64,000 bases of DNA from Malikia spinosa (GTDB lineage Bacteria > Pseudomonadota > Gammaproteobacteria > Burkholderiales > Burkholderiaceae_C), in assembly GCF_002980625.1 (NCBI RefSeq), contig NZ_PVLR01000008.1, positions 1-64,000 of the forward strand, read 5' to 3'. The position numbers and the translations under genes were made by a program. Position 1 is the stretch's first letter, and the number at the start of each line of letters is the position of its first letter. A model generated the notes under the pieces. That model worked only from the letters and a program-made list of their open reading frames with translations. It searched no databases and was not told the DNA's origin. This document shows, one piece after another, positions 48,201 through 54,868 of this stretch.

Positions 48201-48532
48201 ATGATGGTTTTCATTTGGGTAATTGGGTTCAGGCGCAGCGATCTAGAAAGGAAAAAATGACGGCTAAAAGAAAAGAAAAACTTGAAGCCATTCATGGTTG
48301 GTCGTGGAGTGTTCGTGCCGATTTTTGGGAGGCTGGCTTTAGTTATCTCAAGGAGTTTTCTGAGTGCGAAGGACATACGCGGGTTCCTAGTAAATATAAA
48401 ACGTCTGATGGATACAGGTTGGGGTTATGGGTTGCACGTCAACGTGCAGCTAAAGATACATTATCCGTTGAGTCAAGAAGTCAACTTGAAGCGCTGCCTG
48501 GCTGGGGTTGGGATTTGGTTAAAGAGAGTTAA
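45224..48532 (+). CDS. Mrr-like nuclease-SF2 helicase with six helicase-associated repeats
   Basis: A 1102-residue protein. Residues about 60-190 look like a restriction-endonuclease fold (E69, D108-MGVDG, then YQVK with Q126 and K128). A superfamily 2 helicase follows with Walker A ACGTGKS (234-240), FDEAH (361-365), TATPR (393-397) and the motif VI segment ATGRAMRRAPGK near 585. Residues about 693-1100 are six 68-residue helicase-associated (HA) repeats, each near (Q/R)WE..F..L..F and ending LEA(L/I)PGW.W. The enzymatic half is GC-rich and the repeat half AT-rich. It could be a stand-alone restriction or other defence enzyme. The start at 45224 is uncertain; ATG at 45299 is an alternative. 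Confidence 0.82.
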   Translation: MLHSPNHRTNDTTPVDTLQATRLPAMASKHNATHRLLAIGLFDGLNAFSELETRLSALPTNKERGDAFEIFAEAYFATQKIALARDVWPFEAIPLVQRRSLSLDTGRDMGVDGLYETTDGELRAYQVKFRSRRPALTWDELSTFMGLTDQVSQRVLFTNCDTLPSLMQDRSGFVAIRGSDLDRLTAEDFNAMHEWLHSGRVELPRKQPRPHQDEALANIATGLVTNDRATVVMACGTGKSLVALWAAERHAGKTLLVLVPSLALVRQLLHEWLRETTRERFSFMCVCSDPTVAKGADDLVVHQADLDFPVTTDSAVVRQYLEKPFDGTRFVFSTYQSAQVVAEGMPVDADGQRRPFDLGIFDEAHKTASRDGTRFSFALEDANLPITKRLFFTATPRHYDVRKKDKEGDSTLVYSMDRPEVYGPVVHTLSFAEAARRGIICDYKVVVSVVTSDMVDDYLLRHGETIVAGDTVKARQVALQVALQKAVEKYGVSRIFTFHGSVKAAKSFTSTDSEGIGQHLSDFATLHVSGEMPTARREEQMKAFREAGKAVMSNARCLTEGVDVPAVDMVAFITPRKSKVDIVQATGRAMRRAPGKEIGYVMVPLFVEQAANESIEDALKRTGFDDLWDLLGAMKEQDDVLVDIIRQMQEDKGRTGVYDDCRFSERVEVLGPSVSLETIRKSITAECLESLGVSWNESIGRLLAFVEREGHCLVPKRYLSSDGYKLGIWVIRQRVIKEGMPSGRRKILEAIPGWVWDVLDNQWEEAFRCLDEFVERNGSCQVPVGYVAEGDIRLHLWIKTQRTLKNKLTTERRARLESLLGWTWDALSAQWEKAFEYLEEFASREGHCRVPQKYKTIDGYRLGQWVTNIRASKFKLDDARKERLEALPGWTWGAFSAQWEIGFLHLVEFLNSGGTCHVSSEYRSDDGYRLGAWIASQRGYRSSLSVDRIKRLESIPGWSWDVLSDRWEVGFSHLKNFVDRECNCLVKGGYQTDDGFHLGNWVQAQRSRKEKMTAKRKEKLEAIHGWSWSVRADFWEAGFSYLKEFSECEGHTRVPSKYKTSDGYRLGLWVARQRAAKDTLSVESRSQLEALPGWGWDLVKES
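47300..48523 (+). repeat. six tandem 204-nt units coding for HA domains
   Basis: The tryptophan codon that starts each unit occurs at 47306, 47510, 47714, 47918, 48122 and 48326, exactly 204 bases apart, with no indels. Nucleotide identity between units is moderate while the protein pattern is kept. This suggests an old expansion under selection for a fixed 68-residue spacing. In HA-domain helicases such arrays are thought to bind nucleic acid. Confidence 0.92.
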
Positions 48533-48547
48533 TATGAGGTTAGAAAA

Positions 48548-48970
48548 GTGAAGGGAGAAATGCGTCTTGATCCATATTGTCTGCCAGAGAGTTTTCGAAG
48601 TTACGTTTATGAATTTGTTGTCTTGGCTTGGGAGGTGAAGAAGGTTGAAATAAATCCCGAGAAATTTAGCAAGAAAGATTTGGCAGAAATCTGTGGACTC
48701 TATGTTCTTAAAATTGATAAATTGATTGAGATGGATAGGCGAGATCAGGAAGTGTGGCCGACGAATGAATTTCTCTATTTTTATGGGGGTGATAAAGTTA
48801 AGGGTTATGAATGCTTGTTTCGAAGGCTTCGAGATGCATTTGCGCATGGGCATTATGGTTCGTGTAATCGAGGATGGGTGGAGATTCGACATTTTTATAA
48901 AAACCGTGGTCAGGAAAAAGCTGTGCCACGTGTATTTGGGAGAGTTCGCATAAATACTCTAAAAATCTAG
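48548..48970 (+). CDS. small protein with HEPN-like RX4H motif downstream of the nuclease-helicase
   Basis: A 140-residue protein, predicted mostly helical. The segment LFRRLRDAFAHGHY holds R95-x4-H100, the pattern of HEPN-superfamily RNases and of related non-toxic HEPN domains. I recognise no closer family. GTG at 48548, with GAGG nine bases upstream, is 15 bases after the helicase stop, so the two are likely cotranscribed. It shares the low GC of the helicase HA region, consistent with arrival together. It could be an effector or regulator; both are inference. Confidence 0.6.
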   Translation: MKGEMRLDPYCLPESFRSYVYEFVVLAWEVKKVEINPEKFSKKDLAEICGLYVLKIDKLIEMDRRDQEVWPTNEFLYFYGGDKVKGYECLFRRLRDAFAHGHYGSCNRGWVEIRHFYKNRGQEKAVPRVFGRVRINTLKI

Positions 48971-49259
48971 TGAAATTTCTTACTTGCGATAAAAAAATTA
49001 ATAATTTGATGGATATGTAATCTGAATTTTTGAAAGTTGACGTTGGGCTGAGTAAGGTACGTGCTGTATGGAACATGATGGCAACGATGCGAGCATGCTT
49101 TTTTTGTCGGTGTGATTTTTTGAGTGTGACTTTTTTGATTTCACGTGGGTTCTGGCCGCTCTTAGAAGGTTCGATGCGGGGGGCGCGACCACGAGGCTCG
49201 CAAAAACCTAAAATAGACGGTTTGTGCGCAGGCCGCGCACGCCCCCAACCTGAAGTCCC
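48971..49259. other. 289-base intergenic region between the defence-like locus and lysS
   Basis: No gene is seen. Composition changes within it, from very AT-rich (to about 49145) to GC-rich host-like sequence near lysS, so the right junction of the acquired segment probably lies near 49140-49150. A -10-like TAAAAT around 49209 may serve lysS. Confidence 0.5.
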
Positions 49260-50804
49260 ATGACGCAAGAACACCACGCCCATCCGGCCGAAGACCATAA
49301 CCAGCTGATCGCCGAGCGCCGCGAGAAGCTCAAAGGCCTGCGTGCCGCCCAGGAAGCCGGCCAGGGCCCGGCCTTCCCGAACGACTTCAAGCCGCAGCAC
49401 CGCGCCGAGCAGCTGCTGGCCGAATACGGTCACATGAGCAACGAGCTGCTCGAGCCGATGAAGGTGCGCGTCTCGGTCGCCGGCCGCATGATGCTCAAGC
49501 GCGTGATGGGCAAGGCCAGCTTCGCGACCGTGCAGGACTCGTCCTTCGGTCCGACCGGCGGCCGCATCCAGGCCTACATCAACAACGAGGGCGTCGGCGA
49601 AGCCGTCCACACCGCCTTCAAGCACTGGGACCTGGGCGACATCATCGCGATCGAGGGCGAGCTGTTCAAGACCCGCACCGGCGAGCTGACGGTCAAGGCC
49701 GACAAGATCCGCATGCTGACCAAGAGCCTGCGCCCGATGCCCGACAAGTTCCACGGCATGCAGGACCAGGAGACCAAGTACCGCCAGCGCTATGTCGACC
49801 TGATGATGGACGAGCAGGCACGCAAGCGCTTCATGGCACGCAGCCTGGCCGTCACCAGCATGCGCGAGTTCATGGTGCAGCACGAGTTCCTCGAAGTCGA
49901 GACGCCGATGCTGCACCCGATACCGGGCGGCGCCAACGCGCGTCCCTTCGTGACCCACCACAACGCGCTCGAGCAGGACATGTTCCTGCGCATCGCGCCC
50001 GAGCTGTATCTCAAGCGCCTGCTGGTCGGCGGTTTCGAGCGCGTGTTCGAGATCAACCGCAACTTCCGCAACGAAGGCATCAGCGTGCGGCACAACCCCG
50101 AGTTCACCATGATGGAGTTCTACGCGGGTTACTGGAACTACCTCGACCTGATGGTCTTCACCGAGGACCTGATCCGCCATGCCGCGCACCGTGTCTGCGG
50201 CGGCGCCAAGCTGAGCTACCAGGGCAAGGATGTGGACCTGGAAGCGCCGTTCGAGCGCCTGACGATCCGCGAGGCCATCCTCAAGCACACCGAGGCCGGT
50301 GACAACGTCGACGACCGCGACTGGCTGATCGCGCAACTGCGCAAGCTCGGCATGGACCCGGTCAAGGACCGGCTCGACAGCCGCAGCCTGGCCGGCCTGC
50401 AGGTGATGTACTTCGAGGAGACGGTCGAGGACAAGCTCTGGAACCCGACCTTCATCTGCAACCATCCGACCGAGATCTCGCCGCTGGCACGCGCCAGCGA
50501 CAGCGATCCGAGCGTGACCGAGCGCTTCGAGCTCTACATCACCGGGCGCGAGGTCGGCAACGGCTTCTCCGAGCTCAACGATGCCGAGGACCAGGCCGCA
50601 CGCTTCCACGCCCAGGTCTCGAACAAGGATGCCGGCGATGACGAGGCCATGTTCTATGACCATGACTTCGTGCGCGCGCTCGAGCACGGCATGCCGCCGG
50701 CCGGCGGTTGCGGCATCGGCATCGACCGCCTGATCATGCTGCTGACCGACAGCCCGAGCATCCGCGACGTGGTGCTGTTCCCGGCGCTGCGCCGCGAGGG
50801 CTGA
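49260..50804 (+). CDS. lysS: lysyl-tRNA synthetase (class II)
   Basis: Charges lysine on tRNA-Lys. The 514-residue protein has an N-terminal OB-fold anticodon-binding domain ([23 protein letters not shown]) and class II motifs: motif 1 region [22 protein letters not shown], motif 2 [22 protein letters not shown] (read as two adjoining parts) and motif 3 [10 protein letters not shown]. It lies between the acquired nuclease-helicase locus and the chemoreceptor and shows normal host composition. Confidence 0.97.
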   Translation: MTQEHHAHPAEDHNQLIAERREKLKGLRAAQEAGQGPAFPNDFKPQHRAEQLLAEYGHMSNELLEPMKVRVSVAGRMMLKRVMGKASFATVQDSSFGPTGGRIQAYINNEGVGEAVHTAFKHWDLGDIIAIEGELFKTRTGELTVKADKIRMLTKSLRPMPDKFHGMQDQETKYRQRYVDLMMDEQARKRFMARSLAVTSMREFMVQHEFLEVETPMLHPIPGGANARPFVTHHNALEQDMFLRIAPELYLKRLLVGGFERVFEINRNFRNEGISVRHNPEFTMMEFYAGYWNYLDLMVFTEDLIRHAAHRVCGGAKLSYQGKDVDLEAPFERLTIREAILKHTEAGDNVDDRDWLIAQLRKLGMDPVKDRLDSRSLAGLQVMYFEETVEDKLWNPTFICNHPTEISPLARASDSDPSVTERFELYITGREVGNGFSELNDAEDQAARFHAQVSNKDAGDDEAMFYDHDFVRALEHGMPPAGGCGIGIDRLIMLLTDSPSIRDVVLFPALRREG

Positions 50805-50910
50805 TCGCTGGCGTCGGCCATCCTGCGCGGGTGGCCGGCTCCGGCGACTGCAAAATGCCTGGTCATCCGGTTTCCTTAGAATGACCCTTTTGTCATCTTG
50901 GAAATAGGCG

Positions 50911-52452
50911 ATGGACAAGGCAAGGTACAGAATCTGGGTTCAGTTGCTGCTGACGATCGCAGCAGCCTTGGTCTTGGTCTGGTCGGGCGTGATTGTCTGG
51001 CAAGGCTATGCCTACCGCGAGGCCGCCATCAAGCAGGCCGAGGACTATTCGCTCAGCATGCACAGCGCCACCATGGCCGGTCTGACCGGCATGATGGTGA
51101 CTGGCACGGTCGCACAGCGTGACGTGTTCCTCGACCAGATCAAGCAGCTCGGCACCATTCGCGATGTGCGGGTGCTCCGCGGCGACAGCGTGATCCAGAC
51201 CTTTGGTCCCGGCAACGACAAGGATGACCGGCAGCCCGATGCCGTCGAGCAATGGGTGCTGAAGAACGGCCAGGAGCGGGTCCAGGTCGAGACCGATGCC
51301 CAGGGCGAGTACCTGCGGGCGGTCCGTCCCGCCTTGGCCAAGTCCAACTACCTGGGCAAGAACTGCATGCAATGCCACCTGGTGCCGGAGAATACGGTGC
51401 TTGGCGTCGTCGGCATGAAGGTGTCGCTGGAAAAGGTCAATGCCGAACTGGCCGACCAGCGCTTCAAGTCGATCCTGATGGCCATCATCACGAGCATTCC
51501 GGTGCTGATGCTGATCTATCCCTTCATTCGCCGGGTCGTGACGCAGCCGCTGGCCAAGGGGGTCGAGGTGGCACAGGGCATCGCGGCCGGCGATCTGACG
51601 CAAGAGATCAAGGTCGATTCGGGCAACGAGATCGGCGAGCTGCAGCAGTCGCTCAAGGACATGAACGACAGCCTGGTCCGGGTCGTGGGCCAGGTGCGCG
51701 CCGGCACCGACACGATCTACCAGGCTGCCAGCGATATCGCCAGCGGCAATGCCGATCTGTCGGCGCGTACCGAGGCGCAGGCGGCTGCGCTCGATCAGAC
51801 GGCGGTATCGATGCGCGAGCTGACCGCGATTGCCAACCAGAATGCCGACAGCGCGAGTCAGGCCAACCAGCTGGTGCAGGCGGCTTCCGCGGTGGCGCTC
51901 AGGGGCGGCTCGGTGGTGTCGGAGGCCGTGGACAAGATGGAGGCGATCAATTCCGCTTCGAGCCGGATCGTCGACATCATCGGCGTGATCGATTCGATCG
52001 CCTTCCAGACCAATATCCTGGCGCTCAATGCCGCGGTGGAAGCGGCCCGCGCTGGCGAGCAGGGGCGCGGCTTTGCCGTCGTCGCCTCCGAGGTGCGCAG
52101 CCTGGCGCAGCGCTCGGCCAGCGCCGCCAAGGAGATCAAGCAGCTGATCGACGCCTCGGTCGAGCAGGTGGGGGCGGGGCGTGCGCTGGTGTATCAGGCC
52201 GGTAGCACGATGAACGACATCGTGGCGAGCATCCGTCAGGTCACTGACATCATGGGCAGTATCGTCACGGCCAGCGCGGGACAGACCGCCGGCATCGAGC
52301 GTGTCAATGGCGCCATGTCCGACATCAACGCCGTGACGCACCAGAACGCCGCGATGGTTGAGCAAGCCTCGGCGGCCGCGAAGTCGCTGCAGGACCAGGC
52401 GGCTCACCTGGAGGAGCTGGTCGGCTTGTTCAAGCTGACCGATCCGGCGTAG
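50911..52452 (+). CDS. methyl-accepting chemotaxis protein with a haem c-binding sensor domain
   Basis: A 513-residue chemoreceptor. One transmembrane helix is at about 9-30. The periplasmic domain at about 31-186 contains C152-MQ-C155-H156, a CXXCH haem c attachment motif. A second helix (about 187-206), a HAMP domain, and a long cytoplasmic signalling region with the hairpin tip [20 protein letters not shown] follow. A covalent haem would let it sense redox state, NO, CO or O2. GGAAATAGG precedes the ATG. Its TAG stop lies inside a fossil copy of the rpoH 3' end. Confidence 0.92.
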   Translation: MDKARYRIWVQLLLTIAAALVLVWSGVIVWQGYAYREAAIKQAEDYSLSMHSATMAGLTGMMVTGTVAQRDVFLDQIKQLGTIRDVRVLRGDSVIQTFGPGNDKDDRQPDAVEQWVLKNGQERVQVETDAQGEYLRAVRPALAKSNYLGKNCMQCHLVPENTVLGVVGMKVSLEKVNAELADQRFKSILMAIITSIPVLMLIYPFIRRVVTQPLAKGVEVAQGIAAGDLTQEIKVDSGNEIGELQQSLKDMNDSLVRVVGQVRAGTDTIYQAASDIASGNADLSARTEAQAAALDQTAVSMRELTAIANQNADSASQANQLVQAASAVALRGGSVVSEAVDKMEAINSASSRIVDIIGVIDSIAFQTNILALNAAVEAARAGEQGRGFAVVASEVRSLAQRSASAAKEIKQLIDASVEQVGAGRALVYQAGSTMNDIVASIRQVTDIMGSIVTASAGQTAGIERVNGAMSDINAVTHQNAAMVEQASAAAKSLQDQAAHLEELVGLFKLTDPA

Positions 52453-52515
52453 GCTTCGAGCGTCTGGCGCATCTTCTTCATCGCCGCGACATTGAGCGCG
52501 CGCGTGCGCTCGGCA
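52446..52515 (-). pseudogene. fossil of an rpoH 3' end
   Basis: On the minus strand this segment translates to [14 protein letters not shown] with AER upstream, close to the C-terminus of RpoH encoded at 53791 onward (AAMKKMRKTLEAYA). The nucleotide alignment to 53794 onward is gapless over about 70 bases, with 35 of the first 36 identical. The stop codon is lost and the frame runs on into the antisense of the chemoreceptor. It is a remnant of a second rpoH copy or a duplication of the gene end. Confidence 0.85.
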
Positions 52516-52695
52516 TCGATTGGTTGGTGATCTGCACCCCAGCGCATGCCCAATCATGCCTTCCCAGCAGACCGGGCGTCCTATAGGATGAACTTGGATG
52601 GGGAGGTCGAGATGATCTGGATTGTGGTGATGGCCGGTGGCCAAGCCGCGTCTTCTCCCTCAGAACAAGATCAAGCAATTGCAGGGAGGAAGAAA

Positions 52696-53730
52696 ATGAA
52701 GATGCGTCAGCGGGTCGATCTGTCCAGCCAGCGGGATGACGGCAGGGTCAGCAGAAGGGTGGCCTTGCTTGGCGTGCTCGCGCTGGCGGGTTGCGGCGGT
52801 GGCGGATCTGCCGCGCCGCTGACCTTGAACGAGGCCGCCCGCCGGGTCGCCGACCTGAGTTCCCGCATGGACCTCACGGCCGCCGAGGTCGCCAGCCTGC
52901 AGACCGAGGTGCAGGCGAGCGGTGCGCAAGCCAGGGCGATCGAGAGAATCTTCGTCGACGGGGCCGGCTTCATCACGGCCTCCAACACGGCGCTGTCCGC
53001 CTTCCTCGCCGAGGTCGCGACCTTGAAGACGGTGGCCGAGCAGTTGCAGCGTGATCCGACCAATGCCGCGCTGGCCGATGCGCTGGCGCTGGCGGCCGAG
53101 AAGGTGGATGCGCAAGCGCTCCAGGTCGAGTCGGCCTCCGACGGCATCTTGCGCCTGCTGGCGGATGCCAGGATCTCGATTGCCTCGGCCAGTGCGGCTC
53201 GCCTGGCTCCGGCCTATGACGCGTCCACCTGCCGCGGCCTGCTGGAGCAGCTGGGCCAGATGGCCCAGGCGATTGCCAACAACCAGAACAATCTCAACGC
53301 GCTCTCGACCCAGCTGGCGGGCGACCGGCAGCGGCTCCAGAATGCCCAGGCGCTGCTGCCGCAAATGCGTAACAACCTGGAGGCCGCCAGGATCAGGGCG
53401 CTCGATGCCCTGCAGGTGCTCAGGGCCGCGCTGATCGCCGTTGCTGCGGCATGCGCGAGCGGATCGATCAGGGCCTGTGCGCTCGCGGTGATAGCCCTGG
53501 ACCAGGCCGCCAGCCGGGCCGAGCAGGCTTCATCCAACTATGCCAGGGCGCGCGATGCGCTGCGGGATGTCGAGAACCGTATCGCTGCCTTGACCACGGG
53601 TATCGCCAACGCCGAAAACGCGATTGCCAACCTGCAGGCCGCGATCGCGATACTCGAGCGGGATGCGCAGGCGCTGAATCCGCAGATCCAGGACGCCTGT
53701 ACTTCGGGCGGGGTCTGGGTCGGCTTCTGA
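52696..53730 (+). CDS. putative lipoprotein with long coiled coils
   Basis: A 344-residue protein with a lipoprotein signal, ALLGVLALAGC (C33), followed by a glycine-rich linker and a largely helical, alanine/glutamine-rich mature region with heptad-like patterns (for example AIANLQAAIAILERDAQALN). Cysteines near CRGL, ACASGSIRACA and CTSG may form disulfides. No family is recognised. ATG at 52696 follows GGGAGGA, so the open frame upstream is not used. It sits between the rpoH fossil and the real rpoH, convergent with rpoH, and may be a lineage-specific insertion. Confidence 0.75.
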   Translation: MKMRQRVDLSSQRDDGRVSRRVALLGVLALAGCGGGGSAAPLTLNEAARRVADLSSRMDLTAAEVASLQTEVQASGAQARAIERIFVDGAGFITASNTALSAFLAEVATLKTVAEQLQRDPTNAALADALALAAEKVDAQALQVESASDGILRLLADARISIASASAARLAPAYDASTCRGLLEQLGQMAQAIANNQNNLNALSTQLAGDRQRLQNAQALLPQMRNNLEAARIRALDALQVLRAALIAVAAACASGSIRACALAVIALDQAASRAEQASSNYARARDALRDVENRIAALTTGIANAENAIANLQAAIAILERDAQALNPQIQDACTSGGVWVGF

Positions 53731-53742
53731 CCACAGCGGGGA

Positions 53743-53762
53743 GCGGACCCGGAGCGGTCCGC
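53743..53762. terminator. hairpin between the lipoprotein gene and rpoH
   Basis: GCGGACC and GGTCCGC are perfect 7-base arms with a 6-base loop between two convergent stops. No T-run follows on either strand, so termination is only plausible. Confidence 0.4.
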
Positions 53763-53790
53763 CGTCAGCGGGAAGCTGGGGCGGCAGCCG

Positions 53791-54735
53791 TCAGGCGTAG
53801 GCTTCGAGCGTCTTGCGCATCTTCTTCATGGCGGCGACCTCGATCTGGCGGATGCGCTCGGCGCTGACGCCGTATTCGGCCGCCAGTTCGTGTAGCGTCA
53901 TGCCGCCCGAGCCGTCGTCGTTGACCTTGAGCCAGCGCTCGGCGACGATGCGGCGCGAGCGCGGGTCGAGCGCGTCGAGCGCCTCGCTGATACCTTCGCT
54001 GGCCAGCAGGTCGCGCTGGGTGGCCTCGAGCACAGCGGTCGGCTCGTGGCGGGCGTCGGCCAGCCAGGCGATCGGGCCGTAGGCTTCCTCGCCGTCATCG
54101 CCCGGGCTCGGGTCGAGCAGCACGTCGCCGCCCGACATCCGGGTTTCCATCTCGATGACTTCCTCGCGCTTGACCTTGAGTTCCTGCGCGACGACGCCGA
54201 TCTCGTGTTCGCTCAGGCGTTCGCGGTGGGTGTCGGCCTCGGCGGCGCCGGCCTTGAAGCCCTGCTTCATCGAGCGCAGGTTGAAGAACAGCTTGCGCTG
54301 GGCCTTGGTCGTGGCGACCTTGACCATGCGCCAGTTCTTCAGGATGTATTCGTGGATCTCGGCCTTGATCCAGTGCAGCGCGTAGCTGACCAGGCGCACG
54401 CCCTGTTCGGGGTCGTAGCGCTTGACCGCCTTCATGAGGCCGACGTTGCCTTCCTGGATCAGGTCGCCATGCGGCAGACCGTAGCCCAAGTACTGGCGCG
54501 AGACCGATACCACCAGGCGCAAGTGCGACATCACGAGCTTGCCGGCGGCTTCGAGGTCGCTGTTCTGTTGCAGGCGGCGTGCGTAGTCGCGTTCTTCCTC
54601 GGCCGAGAGCAGGGGGAGCCGGTTGACCGCGCTGATGTAGGCGTCGAGGTTGCCCAGGGCGGGGAGCGTCAGCGAGCTGTTGCCCCAACCGCTTGCAGGT
54701 TGGGTCAGGGCTTGGGTGGTGGCGATGGCGGTCAT
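53791..54735 (-). CDS. rpoH: RNA polymerase sigma-32 factor (heat shock)
   Basis: Directs transcription of heat-shock genes. The 314-residue protein has sigma region 2 (GDLIQEGNVGLMKAVKRYDP), the RpoH box QRKLFFNLR that distinguishes it from other sigma-70 proteins, and a C-terminal region 4 helix-turn-helix ending in VSAERIRQIE. A perfect CIRCE operator lies 40 bases upstream of the start, so expression is probably repressed by HrcA. GGAGGAAG precedes the ATG on the minus strand. Confidence 0.97.
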   Translation of the reverse strand: MTAIATTQALTQPASGWGNSSLTLPALGNLDAYISAVNRLPLLSAEEERDYARRLQQNSDLEAAGKLVMSHLRLVVSVSRQYLGYGLPHGDLIQEGNVGLMKAVKRYDPEQGVRLVSYALHWIKAEIHEYILKNWRMVKVATTKAQRKLFFNLRSMKQGFKAGAAEADTHRERLSEHEIGVVAQELKVKREEVIEMETRMSGGDVLLDPSPGDDGEEAYGPIAWLADARHEPTAVLEATQRDLLASEGISEALDALDPRSRRIVAERWLKVNDDGSGGMTLHELAAEYGVSAERIRQIEVAAMKKMRKTLEAYA

Positions 54736-54774
54736 GTCTTGGCTTCCTCCTTCCCTTGTGGGGATGCTCGAATG

Positions 54775-54801
54775 TTAGCACTCTGTTGGATCGAGTGCTA
54801 A
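54775..54801. promoter_or_regulatory. CIRCE element (HrcA operator) upstream of rpoH
   Basis: TTAGCACTC (54775-54783), a 9-base spacer and GAGTGCTAA (54793-54801) match the CIRCE consensus exactly. HrcA binds this operator as a heat-sensitive repressor. Its position just upstream of rpoH means HrcA would control the heat-shock sigma factor itself. hrcA is not in the window. Confidence 0.95.
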
Positions 54802-54868
54802 GAGGAAAGTTCCAATCCCGCAAGGCAGATTGGGGTTATAGCGCAGTTTTGCAAGCAGGTCACCTGCC

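Noticed and set aside
47300-48523. Tandem repeats as a possible CRISPR array
   Set aside because: The 204-nt units are coding, have no short identical repeats with variable spacers, and match HA protein domains.
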